This document shows, piece after piece, positions 1 to 6,781 of a stretch of DNA of 23,511 nt (positions within the stretch are counted from its first letter, which is position 1; each line of letters opens with the position of its first letter). Origin of the DNA: Alphaproteobacteria bacterium (GTDB lineage Bacteria > Pseudomonadota > Alphaproteobacteria > Puniceispirillales > Puniceispirillaceae); the NCBI GenBank assembly GCA_011524805.1, contig WTJO01000239.1, positions 1 through 23,511 on the forward strand. Reading direction: 5' to 3'. The notes under the pieces are model-generated. The model saw only the letters and a program-made list of their open reading frames with translations. It ran no database searches and was not told the origin of the DNA. The translations under genes were made by a program, and so were the position numbers.

Positions 1-2
1 AA

Positions 3-275
3 GCACTGCCGGCTGGTGACCTTACTTTTGACCATGTTATACCGCGCTCGCGTGGTGGCAGGTCACGCTGGGATAATGTGGTGGCGGCCTGTAGCCCGTG
101 CAATCTGAAAAAGGCAAACAAGATGCCCAAGCAATGCGGCATGCATCCGCTTGTCAGGCCACAGGTGCCAACGGTCTGGCAATTACAGGAAAATGGCAGG
201 GCATTCCCGCCAAATTATCTGCATCATAGCTGGCGTGACTATCTGTATTGGGATAGCGAGCTATTATCGCAATAG
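3..275 (+). CDS. HNH endonuclease, C-terminal part (5' end outside window)
   Basis: The frame is open from the window edge, so only the last 90 residues are visible. They contain the HNH metal-binding core FDHVIPRSRGG, then a Trp-Asp-Asn stretch and AACSPCN, where a CxxC pair and the final Asn-Lys-Lys complete the zinc-stabilised beta-beta-alpha fold of the small bacterial HNH family. The usual first CxxC pair would lie upstream of the window. The family cuts DNA nonspecifically or at sites, but the small chromosomal members of this type have no settled role. The gene ends with TAG at 273-275, which directly abuts the stop codon of coq7 on the other strand. An in-frame ATG at 78 would cut the motif in two and is not a plausible start. 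Confidence 0.8.
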   Translation, partial: ALPAGDLTFDHVIPRSRGGRSRWDNVVAACSPCNLKKANKMPKQCGMHPLVRPQVPTVWQLQENGRAFPPNYLHHSWRDYLYWDSELLSQ

Positions 276-821
276 CTATATTTTTTCGGCAATTTTAATG
301 GCGGTGCGGCATCCCATCTGGATAACTGCCCGCAACACCGGATAGGCAGGTGCCTGCCTGCCATCATGGTCAACGGCGATATCGCGATGTTCCAGCTCGT
401 CATCTCTGAACCGTGCCAGTGTCTGTGATAGCTCGGCTTCCTGATTTGTGCGGTTAAGGTGTGTTACCTGCTTGTCATAATGCTCGCCAATCACCTCTTC
501 CACTGCGATGGTACAGGCCATCGCCGCCTTGGTACCCAGCATGGCCGTGCCTGCGCCTAGCAAAAAGCCGGCTGCACCCCATACAGGATCAAGCGCAGAG
601 GGGCGCACCTCATAGTCATTTAACAGCTTCTCGAAGGTTTCGAGATGCTCAACTTCCTGTTCCATCATATGCTGGATTTCTTCTGCTTCGGGGCGGTTTT
701 TCAATACCGCAAGCTGTCCCTGATAGATTGTCTGGGCAGCACGTTCGCCAGCATGATTTACACGCAAAAAGCTGTCAAGCTTCGGGTCAGTCTGGGGGGT
801 GCGCAGTCTTTTTCTCATCAT
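276..821 (-). CDS. coq7: COQ7-family demethoxyubiquinone hydroxylase
   Basis: This 181-residue protein is a di-iron monooxygenase that hydroxylates 2-polyprenyl-3-methyl-6-methoxy-benzoquinol, the penultimate step of ubiquinone synthesis at the membrane face. Seen in the sequence are the iron-ligand motifs in order: RVNHAGE (Glu26), EVEHL (Glu56 and His59), the VEEVIGEHY stretch (Glu108/109) and DDELEHRD (Glu142, His145). Together they give the two ExxH-containing repeats of a four-helix ferritin-like fold. The length matches the short alphaproteobacterial and mitochondrial form rather than the longer gammaproteobacterial version. The hydrophobic segment at about 80-105 fits the membrane-associated helix. 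Two adjacent ATGs (821 and 818) are possible starts. The gene lies 31 bases downstream of dsbB on the same strand and is probably cotranscribed with it. Confidence 0.93.
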   Translation of the reverse strand: MMRKRLRTPQTDPKLDSFLRVNHAGERAAQTIYQGQLAVLKNRPEAEEIQHMMEQEVEHLETFEKLLNDYEVRPSALDPVWGAAGFLLGAGTAMLGTKAAMACTIAVEEVIGEHYDKQVTHLNRTNQEAELSQTLARFRDDELEHRDIAVDHDGRQAPAYPVLRAVIQMGCRTAIKIAEKI

Positions 822-852
822 TACGTTCTTTCAGCTAAGCCTGTCCCGTCAG

Positions 853-1332
853 TCATATCCGGCGATATAATATCATAGATATTAGGGCTGCCAAAGTGCT
901 TATCAACCCGTTCCATGCCGCCATTGACAGCCCTAGAAATGACCAGACAACCTCGTCACATCTCACCGGACTAGTATCAAGCAAATTCTGTAACCCTTCG
1001 GCGATAGGCAGCTCTTCAAATGAGGCGGTGCATCCGCCCGGCCCCGAGAATATGCCCATCTCGACACCTGCATGATAGAACCCTATGCCGCCTGTCACCC
1101 ACATCATTAGGATTGCCAGTATTAGCAGAAGTGAGGGACGAAGCGCAGTAAAGGCAAGCAGACCAAGCAGAATAACAAAATAATGCGGCCATCTTTGCCA
1201 CAAGCACAGTTTGCAGGGATACAGCCCTTCAACATATTGAAACCACAAAGCACCCGCAATTAGGCCAGCTGATAATATGCTTAGCCCAAACAGCACCATA
1301 GTGTGTTTTGAATCCTGTTTACGAAGTGCCAT
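853..1332 (-). CDS. dsbB: DsbB-family disulfide bond formation protein
   Basis: This 159-residue inner-membrane protein should reoxidise a periplasmic DsbA-type thiol oxidase and pass electrons to quinone. The first periplasmic loop carries the redox pair Cys40-Lys-Leu-Cys43 in the family motif PCKLCLWQRWPH. The second loop carries Cys101 and Cys125. Four hydrophobic segments are visible, at about 13-32, 50-64, 68-83 and 128-156, as in the family. A quinone partner is consistent with coq7 next door, although co-location alone is weak evidence. The start ATG has an AGGAC-like ribosome site a few bases upstream. The nearest upstream gene, the DedA-like one, ends 87 bases before it, and a possible promoter lies in that gap. 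Confidence 0.9.
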   Translation of the reverse strand: MALRKQDSKHTMVLFGLSILSAGLIAGALWFQYVEGLYPCKLCLWQRWPHYFVILLGLLAFTALRPSLLLILAILMMWVTGGIGFYHAGVEMGIFSGPGGCTASFEELPIAEGLQNLLDTSPVRCDEVVWSFLGLSMAAWNGLISTLAALISMILYRRI

Positions 1333-1363
1333 TTACTGTCCTGAAAACCTGTTATAATGATTC

Positions 1364-1393
1364 TTCATAGCATTTTTTGGCTAGCGGTGACAA
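1364..1393 (-). promoter_or_regulatory. Possible sigma70 promoter for dsbB-coq7
   Basis: Reading leftward, TTGTCA (1393-1388) and TATGAA (1369-1364) are separated by 18 bases, about 30 bases before the dsbB start. The two boxes match the consensus at 5/6 and 4/6. This is a hand-found match in AT-rich spacer, not proof of a promoter. Confidence 0.3.
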
Positions 1394-1419
1394 TTTCTGA
1401 ACGCTCAAGGACACGCTAG

Positions 1420-2001
1420 CTAGCCAAGCATGAAAAATCCGACAGCGATGAGTGCGAGCAATAGCGAGCCAAGCATAATAACTTTTTTCGGATTCTGGTA
1501 CTGGGCTGTCATATTGGCAATGATGCAGAATCGGGCTGTTCTGCCAATTACAGAACATAGTATGAACGGCAATAGCCCATAGCCGAACAGGCCGGCGCTT
1601 ATCGCAATTACCTTATAGGGCAGAGGCGTGAAGGCGCCGATCAACACAAGCACAATCCCAAGCCTGTTAAATGCATCTGATACGGCAGAAAATTTTGCCT
1701 CGCTGGCAATCTGGTGTGGCAGAAATTGAAGCATGTCTGACACAAAAGAGGTAAGATATGCGCCAAGATACCAGCCAACTGCGCCACCAATCACAGAACT
1801 TGCCGCAGTAAATAGCGCGATTTCAAGCCATTTATCCTTTCGTGCCAGCACACAGCCAGCCAGTAACGGGTCGGTTGGGATAGGAATAATGATGCTCTCA
1901 AAAAAGGAAAACAGATATAGAGATAATCGTGCCATTCGGCTATCTGCCTGTTCTAGCAGCCGGAAGAAAACTCTCTTAAATATATGCTGCGTCGGCGCCA
2001 T
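1420..2001 (-). CDS. DedA/YqaA-family membrane protein (SNARE-associated Golgi fold)
   Basis: This is a 193-residue integral membrane protein. It resembles the YqaA branch of the DedA/VTT family: an N-terminal segment SLYLFSFFESIIIPIPTDPLL with the characteristic Glu then Pro-rich re-entrant hairpin, then a Gly-rich helix (GGAVGWYLGAYL), then FTPLPYKVIAISAG, the second conserved Pro-containing hairpin, and C-terminal helices. DedA proteins are linked to undecaprenyl-phosphate or phospholipid translocation and membrane-potential maintenance. The substrate of the YqaA branch is not settled, so no function is assigned here. It is the first gene of a leftward set with dsbB and coq7 and diverges from the phosphatase gene at 2064. 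It is shorter than the roughly 220-residue classical DedA. Confidence 0.82.
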   Translation of the reverse strand: MAPTQHIFKRVFFRLLEQADSRMARLSLYLFSFFESIIIPIPTDPLLAGCVLARKDKWLEIALFTAASSVIGGAVGWYLGAYLTSFVSDMLQFLPHQIASEAKFSAVSDAFNRLGIVLVLIGAFTPLPYKVIAISAGLFGYGLLPFILCSVIGRTARFCIIANMTAQYQNPKKVIMLGSLLLALIAVGFFMLG

Positions 2002-2041
2002 ATTGTTATGCCCTTATATCTTTGCTATGAGAACTGATAAG

Positions 2042-2070
2042 GTTATACGAGGTTTTTTGTGTAATGACAG
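2042..2070 (-). promoter_or_regulatory. Possible promoter for the DedA-like gene
   Basis: On the minus strand, CTGTCA (2070-2065) and TATAAC (2047-2042) are 17 bases apart and would give a leader of about 35 bases before the start at 2001. The minus 35 box falls on the first codons of the divergent phosphatase gene. The match is 4/6 and 5/6, seen by eye only. Confidence 0.32.
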
Positions 2071-2636
2071 CAGAATTTATATTTGTACGGCATGCGAAAA
2101 TAAAGCCTAAAGGCAGGCTTTGTGGCCGGACCGACTGTGATATACGCCCTGTTGATGTCGCACAAATTCAGCGAGTCAGACCATTGCTACAGCCTGTTGA
2201 TTTCTGGCTTGGCAGTCCGGCAAGACGATGCCAGCAAAGTTTTGCCCAACTATGTCCTGACAGAGATATGTCAGCGATAGATGCCCGTCTGTGGGAACAG
2301 GATTTCGGAGCGTGGGAAGATACTGATTTTAGCGATTTGCCGGATATTGGCGAGCTATCAGATGACGCATTGCTGGGCTTTGCGCCTCCCGAAGGTGAAA
2401 GTTTTAACGATTTATATCAGCGCGTTTCGGCCGTGCTGGAAGAATATTACCCTCAGGCAACAGGAAAAACGATTGGCATCATGGCACATGCAGGGGTTAT
2501 TCGTGCGGCGCTCGGCTGGGCGTTACATCACCCGCAGGCAGGGCTGAAATTCACTATTGACGAGCTGTCTGTAACCAGAATAGCGGTAACGCCATCAGGG
2601 CAGTGTGCTATTGGTTATGTGAATTATTCTGCCTGA
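2064..2636 (+). CDS. cobC: Histidine phosphatase, probable alpha-ribazole-5'-phosphate phosphatase
   Basis: This 190-residue member of the phosphoglycerate-mutase-like phosphatases has the catalytic FVRHAK motif with phospho-accepting His10, then GRTDCDI, which resembles the LxGxTD region of CobC proteins. A conserved WEQDFGAWE segment follows (catalytic acid region near residue 78), then the second histidine His142 in IMAHAGVIR. CobC removes the 5' phosphate from alpha-ribazole phosphate, or from adenosylcobalamin 5'-phosphate, at the end of B12 synthesis. The assignment rests on fold plus context: it sits beside the cob cluster and converges on cobF with 15 bases between the stops. Another substrate is possible because this family is broad. 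The usual RHG is RHA here, which also occurs among CobC-like proteins. The symbol is the Salmonella name, not P. denitrificans cobC. Confidence 0.8.
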   Translation: MTAEFIFVRHAKIKPKGRLCGRTDCDIRPVDVAQIQRVRPLLQPVDFWLGSPARRCQQSFAQLCPDRDMSAIDARLWEQDFGAWEDTDFSDLPDIGELSDDALLGFAPPEGESFNDLYQRVSAVLEEYYPQATGKTIGIMAHAGVIRAALGWALHHPQAGLKFTIDELSVTRIAVTPSGQCAIGYVNYSA

Positions 2637-2651
2637 AACAACAGCGGTGCA

Positions 2652-3395
2652 TTATGGTCTGCGTCGCAAAAGATAGCTATCCATTATCCAGCCATGTCTG
2701 GAGCGTGCCTCAGCCCGCAAATGGATAATCTCGTCTGCAATATCTGCCAGCCTGCCGGACAGCAATATCTGTTCTGTCATGCCAAGATAGGCGCCCCAGT
2801 AAATATCAAATGCATCGGCGGGCAGGGTGGTAAATGATGTTTCACCATCCAGCATCACAACAACATTATCAATACTGTCATCAATGCCGGTTTCGCGCAG
2901 ATTACGGCCTGTCATGATGGTAATATCGCCTGCCAGCCTATTCAGCGGAATTTTATGGGCGGCGGTAAGTACCTGAATAGCGCTGATACCCGGAATTACC
3001 TGTATTTCGGGCACAGGTCTAAGCCGTTCTGCAATCCGGATAGCGCTATCATAAAGTGACGGGTCGCCCCATATCATCAGTGCCACCTTCTCAGGGGATG
3101 ATGCTTTTGTAAGTGCGGCCTGCCATCTGTGCGCAATCTCGTCATGCCAGCGCAGCACAGCCTGTTGATAGGGGATATCTGGCTCGCGTGAAGGAATTTC
3201 GAAAGTCTGAATTTGGGGTGCGTCCGTTCCGAGATGAGTAGTCAGAATCTCGCGCCGAATATCTGCAAGTGCAGATTTCCGTGTGCCTTTTACGGGCAGC
3301 AGGATAAGCTGTGCGGCGCGCAGTGCCTTCAGCCCCTCCATGGTGATATGATCAGGATTGCCTGTGCCGCACCCTACCAGAAATAATTTCATCAT
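2652..3395 (-). CDS. cobF: Precorrin-6A synthase (deacetylating) CobF
   Basis: This 247-residue class III tetrapyrrole methylase uses SAM to methylate C1 of precorrin-5 and release the acetyl group as acetate, giving precorrin-6A. The N-terminal SAM loop reads VGCGTGNPDHIT (about residues 7-18), the CobF version of the GxGxG motif. MIWGDPSLYDS (about 137-147) is the GDP segment of the fold, followed by VIPGISAIQ. CobF occurs only in the oxygen-dependent route, so it marks the pathway type. It is the last gene of the leftward run. Its first ATG overlaps the cobA stop codon by ATGA, suggesting coupled translation. A second ATG directly follows the first, and either could be used. Confidence 0.93.
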   Translation of the reverse strand: MMKLFLVGCGTGNPDHITMEGLKALRAAQLILLPVKGTRKSALADIRREILTTHLGTDAPQIQTFEIPSREPDIPYQQAVLRWHDEIAHRWQAALTKASSPEKVALMIWGDPSLYDSAIRIAERLRPVPEIQVIPGISAIQVLTAAHKIPLNRLAGDITIMTGRNLRETGIDDSIDNVVVMLDGETSFTTLPADAFDIYWGAYLGMTEQILLSGRLADIADEIIHLRAEARSRHGWIMDSYLLRRRP

Positions 3396-4204
3396 TCGCC
3401 AGCTTTCTGTGTATCTGCCCCTGAAATCTCAGGCTGAAAAATGCTGACATCATCTGAAAGCAGGGTGCTTAATGCGCCATAGAAAATCAGCGCAGGCTGG
3501 CTGCTATTATGGCTGTCAAGAAATTGTGCCAGCTCTGCTATGCCCATGGATATCAGACGCTGGTCAGGCGTAGATACAGCTTCTGCCAGTATCGCAGGAG
3601 TATCTGGCGACAGCCCTGTTTCAATCAGTAGGCTGGACAGTTTTGCAAACGTGCGCTTGCCCATAAATAGCACGGTTGTTGCTGATGCATCACACAGCGC
3701 GGCAATATTCATATCTTCAGGCAGCTGGCCATCTACATCATGGCCAGTGATAAATTGTACCCTACGTGCTGTCAGCCTGCGTGTCAGTGGAATACCGGCG
3801 GCAGCGGCAGCGGCACAGGCCGAGGGCACGCCAGCAATAATTTCATATTCGATACCTGCCTGCCGAAGCGCCATAATTTCTTCTTCAAGCCGCCCGAAAA
3901 TACCGCTATCGCCAGATTTCAGTCTAACAATTCTGCCGCCCTGCTTTGCATAATCCACAAGCAGCCTGCTGACATTTGACTGTTTTGGAGATGGCCTGCC
4001 CGCCCGTTTGCCGACCCCGACCAGATCAGCACCTTTCCTTGCATAGCTCAGGATAGGACCTGCCGATAAATCATCAAACAGCACCGCATCTGCATGTTTC
4101 AGCCTGTCCACAGCATTCAGGGTCAACAGGCCCGGATCGCCCGGCCCCGAACTTACAAAGCTGACAATTGTCTTGATATGTTTGGTCTGTTCAGTTTTAT
4201 CCAT
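3392..4204 (-). CDS. cobA: Uroporphyrinogen-III C-methyltransferase CobA
   Basis: This enzyme adds two SAM-derived methyl groups, at C2 and C7 of uroporphyrinogen III, making precorrin-2 and committing it to corrinoids (or siroheme). Seen are FVSSGPGDPGLLTLNA near the N-terminus (SAM loop), DAVLFDDLS, then VGVGKRAGRPSPKQ, RLKSGDSGIFGR, AGVPSACAAAAAAGIPLTRR and GHDVDG, all hallmark motifs of this family in the normal order. There is no CysG-like dehydrogenase/ferrochelatase domain, so it is the short single-domain form of about 270 residues. I chose ATG at 4204 because AGGG lies 6 bases upstream. A TTG two codons earlier (4210) abuts that site and is unlikely. It follows cobB by about 15 bases and overlaps cobF by 4. 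Confidence 0.94.
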   Translation of the reverse strand: MDKTEQTKHIKTIVSFVSSGPGDPGLLTLNAVDRLKHADAVLFDDLSAGPILSYARKGADLVGVGKRAGRPSPKQSNVSRLLVDYAKQGGRIVRLKSGDSGIFGRLEEEIMALRQAGIEYEIIAGVPSACAAAAAAGIPLTRRLTARRVQFITGHDVDGQLPEDMNIAALCDASATTVLFMGKRTFAKLSSLLIETGLSPDTPAILAEAVSTPDQRLISMGIAELAQFLDSHNSSQPALIFYGALSTLLSDDVSIFQPEISGADTQKAGE

Positions 4205-4219
4205 CTTCAACCCTGATGA

Positions 4220-5548
4220 TTATGCCTCAGCTATCAGATGAAAGAAAGTGCCTGACACCTGCGCTCTTACCGAGCCTGTTTCTGCGACTATCTGCCCATT
4301 GGCATCTGTTACTGAAAACAGCGCTGTATCTGGCTGCTCGATAATAGAAGAATAATGAAATTCATGCCCCCTTAGCGCGCTATATTGCCGAAGCGCGGGG
4401 GCGGTTGTTACAGGGGTGGCCAGCCTGTAGCCCAGATGGAATTTGCGTGTTTCAAAACTGGTTACAAGCCCCAGAAGCCCCAGCATTTTGTGGCGCTCTC
4501 CTTCTTTGTCAATTAGCCCTTCGCCCAGCACCATATAGCCGCCACACTCGCCATGCACTGCTTTGGTTTCTGCATGATTGCGGATGGCATCAAAACAGCT
4601 TGTCGCCTGTGCCAGCCTGCCGCCATGCAATTCGGGATAGCCGCCAGCCAGCCAGATAAGATCAGCATCTTTTTTCGGGCATTCATCATTAAGCGGCGAG
4701 AAGGGCGTAATTTCAGCGCCTTGCTGACGCCAGCTTTCCAGAAGATGCGGATAGGTAAATGAAAATGCCTCATCCTGTGCTAGCGCAATGTTCTGGGCAG
4801 GCGGGGCAATCTGGCTAAAATCTGTAGCGCTGTCTGTGGTATTTGCATGGCTGGTTGATGATGCAGCGGCCTGCATGAGTGCATCCAGATCAATATGCGG
4901 TTCGACAAAATCAGCATAGCCATCAATCGCCGTTTCCAGATCAGGATGCTCAACAGCCTGAATAAGCCCAAGATGACGTTCAGGCAGTACCAGATCACCA
5001 CGCTTTGGCAGACAGCCAAGCACAGGGATATTATGCAGTTCCATACCGCGCCGCGCCAGTGCTTCATGTCGGGGGCTGGCAACACGGTTCAGAATCACCC
5101 CTGCAAAGGGCAGACCTGAGAGATAATCACGAAAGCCAAGTGCCACCGCCGCCGCAGATTGCGCCTGACCAGATACATCAACCACCAGCACGACAGGCCA
5201 GCCAAACCGCATCGCTATCTCAGCGCTTGCGCCTGTGCCGGTAGCACCCGTTTTTGCAACCCCGTCAAACAGCCCCATTGAGCCTTCGGCCACCACCATA
5301 TCGGCATGCGCCGATATTGCGGCAATCCTGTCCAGCAATTCGGGGCGCATTGCCCAGCTGTCAAGATTGAAAGATGGCGTGCCTGAGGCGGCCTGATGAA
5401 AGGCAGGATCAATATAATCAGGGCCGGACTTGTAGGGCTGAATGGCAAGGCCGCGCCTGCGCAACAGCCTGAGCAGGCCAAGCATGACAGTTGTCTTGCC
5501 AGTGCCCGAACTTGGCGCGGTGATGATAAGCCCTGTCTTAACGGCCAT
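4220..5548 (-). CDS. cobB: Hydrogenobyrinic acid a,c-diamide synthase CobB
   Basis: This 442-residue glutamine- and ATP-dependent amidotransferase converts the a and c side-chain carboxylates of hydrogenobyrinate to amides before cobalt insertion. The N-terminal dethiobiotin-synthetase-like domain begins with the P-loop APSSGTGKTTV (residues 11-21), then YKSGPDYIDP and EGSMGLFDG. The C-terminal class I-like glutaminase domain has the nucleophile Cys335 in GECGGYMVLGEG and a late histidine, His437, in GTFFHLI. Between them is a low-complexity Ser/Thr/Asp stretch (about 228-250) that looks like a linker. Start choice: ATG at 5548 has AAGGA 8 bases upstream, while the ATG three codons earlier (5557) overlaps that site. 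It overlaps the end of cobM by 11 bases. Confidence 0.94.
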   Translation of the reverse strand: MAVKTGLIITAPSSGTGKTTVMLGLLRLLRRRGLAIQPYKSGPDYIDPAFHQAASGTPSFNLDSWAMRPELLDRIAAISAHADMVVAEGSMGLFDGVAKTGATGTGASAEIAMRFGWPVVLVVDVSGQAQSAAAVALGFRDYLSGLPFAGVILNRVASPRHEALARRGMELHNIPVLGCLPKRGDLVLPERHLGLIQAVEHPDLETAIDGYADFVEPHIDLDALMQAAASSTSHANTTDSATDFSQIAPPAQNIALAQDEAFSFTYPHLLESWRQQGAEITPFSPLNDECPKKDADLIWLAGGYPELHGGRLAQATSCFDAIRNHAETKAVHGECGGYMVLGEGLIDKEGERHKMLGLLGLVTSFETRKFHLGYRLATPVTTAPALRQYSALRGHEFHYSSIIEQPDTALFSVTDANGQIVAETGSVRAQVSGTFFHLIAEA

Positions 5549-6344
5549 CTGTTTCATCCTTATTGGCTATCTCTGAGGCAAGTTGGCGGGCAGAGGCAGG
5601 CCTGAAGCGTCTATCATAATCTGACGCATATAATGATGAGGGGGTGAAGTCCGATATATCCAGTGCTTTGCCAACCAGCACCAGCCCTGTGCGTTCAATC
5701 TGGCCATCTACAAGACTGGCAATCTGGTCAAGTCTGGCAGTAAAAATCTGCTCTTCCGGCCAGCTTACACGATACAGAACTGCGCAGGGGCAATCTGCTC
5801 CGTAAAAGGGAATAAGCCTGTCTACCAGCTCGCCCAGCACATGGATAGATAGATGGATAGCAAGGGTTGCACCTGTGCTGGCAAACGCTTCGAGCGTTTC
5901 TGCTTCAGGCATTGAGGAGGCGCGCCCCGAGGTACGGGTCAGCACCACAGACTGTACAATGGAAGGCACGGTCAGCTCAACTCCGAGCGCTGCCGCACTT
6001 GCTGCAAAACTTGGCACGCCGGGGGTGACATCATAGGGAATATCCAGCTGTTTCAGCCTGTCAATCTGTTCAGCCAGTGCCGACCATATCGACATGTCGC
6101 CCGAATGTAATCTGGCTACATCCTGCCCCTTTTCATGTGCGGTGCGAAAAACCTGTTCAATCTCGTCCAGATCAAGCGGTGCGCTGTTAATCAATTCAGC
6201 ATCATCAGGGCAATGCGATAATATCTCTTCGGGGATAAGCGAGCCTGCATATAGACAGACAGGGCTGGCGGCAATGATATTGCGTGCCCGCAAGGTGATC
6301 AGATCTGCTGCGCCGGGGCCGACACCGATAAAATGCACTGTCAT
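5538..6344 (-). CDS. cobM: Precorrin-4 C11-methyltransferase CobM
   Basis: This 268-residue SAM-dependent tetrapyrrole methylase methylates C11 of precorrin-4 to form precorrin-5. Motifs in order are FIGVGPGAADLITLRA (SAM loop, residues 5-20), CLYAGSLIP (typical of the CobM/CbiF group, with the start of the substrate pocket), VARLHSGDMSIWSA (the HSGD signature) and TPGVPSFAASAAALG, then SVVLTRTSGRASSMP, which is highly characteristic of CobM/CbiF. Length agrees with the family (about 250-270). The start ATG overlaps the cobE stop as ATGA. The end overlaps cobB. Confidence 0.95.
   Translation of the reverse strand: MTVHFIGVGPGAADLITLRARNIIAASPVCLYAGSLIPEEILSHCPDDAELINSAPLDLDEIEQVFRTAHEKGQDVARLHSGDMSIWSALAEQIDRLKQLDIPYDVTPGVPSFAASAAALGVELTVPSIVQSVVLTRTSGRASSMPEAETLEAFASTGATLAIHLSIHVLGELVDRLIPFYGADCPCAVLYRVSWPEEQIFTARLDQIASLVDGQIERTGLVLVGKALDISDFTPSSLYASDYDRRFRPASARQLASEIANKDETDGR
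5557..5561 (-). promoter_or_regulatory. Ribosome-binding site deciding the cobB start
   Basis: AAGGA on the minus strand lies 8 bases before the ATG at 5548, inside the end of cobM. It excludes the upstream ATG at 5557, which overlaps the site itself. Confidence 0.6.
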
Positions 6345-6781
6345 CTTCTGCTCTCTTCTGTCTTGTGATCTTTGTGCTGTATCTGCTTTGAAGAGGCAGA
6401 GATAGCACAGCTTGCCAGCCTGTCATCAGATATTATCTTGCGGCAGATAATAACACTATCTGCACCAGCCGCACATAATGCAACTGCCTCGCAGACACTG
6501 CCTGTATCACGATATTGTCGGCTTGCCTCTGACTGGCTAGGTGTATGAATCTGCGCTATCTGATGCTGGTCAATTGAGATTATCTCGACCCCTGTATCAG
6601 CACAGAAGCGCAGAAATTCGGGATGGCTGGCCTTGTCCGCAGGGACAGCGATTTTATCTATTCTGTCGCCATAGCCTGTTGTGGCAAGCAGGCTTGCAAA
6701 GCTGCTAGATGTTGCAGTGTGTCTGAAACCGAACCCTGCTATCATAATGGGTGTTGTGTCTGGTCGAACGGGGCTGGTCAC
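6341..6781 (-). CDS. cobE: Cobalamin biosynthesis protein CobE
   Basis: This small protein of 146 residues matches CobE, which equals the C-terminal domain of CbiG. The recognisable parts are MIAGFGFRHTATSSSF (conserved Gly-Phe/Ile-Gly-x-Arg motif), IDKIAVPADKASHPEFLRF, and the final SVCEAVALCAAGADSVIICRK, the usual 'E-A-A-L-A-A-(G)-....-K' ending of the domain. CobE is retained in most aerobic pathways, but its exact activity is unresolved; CbiG opens the ring lactone in the anaerobic route. Start choice: GTG at 6781 overlaps the cobL stop as GTGA and has GGAGGG 8 bases upstream. The ATG at 6817 would overlap cobL by 40 bases without a ribosome site, and ATG 6745 also lacks one. The stop overlaps the start of cobM by 4 bases. 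Confidence 0.88.
   Translation of the reverse strand: MTSPVRPDTTPIMIAGFGFRHTATSSSFASLLATTGYGDRIDKIAVPADKASHPEFLRFCADTGVEIISIDQHQIAQIHTPSQSEASRQYRDTGSVCEAVALCAAGADSVIICRKIISDDRLASCAISASSKQIQHKDHKTEESRR

Noticed and set aside
1379..1425. Inverted repeat GGCTAGCG ... CGCTAGCTAGCC at the end of the DedA-like gene, as a terminator
   Set aside because: The loop is 27 bases or more. In the reading direction of the gene the stem is followed by A residues, not T residues, so it does not fit an intrinsic terminator.
1352..1558. A 68-codon leftward frame overlapping the 3' end of the DedA-like gene
   Set aside because: It overlaps a clear membrane-protein gene in another frame and has no ribosome site.
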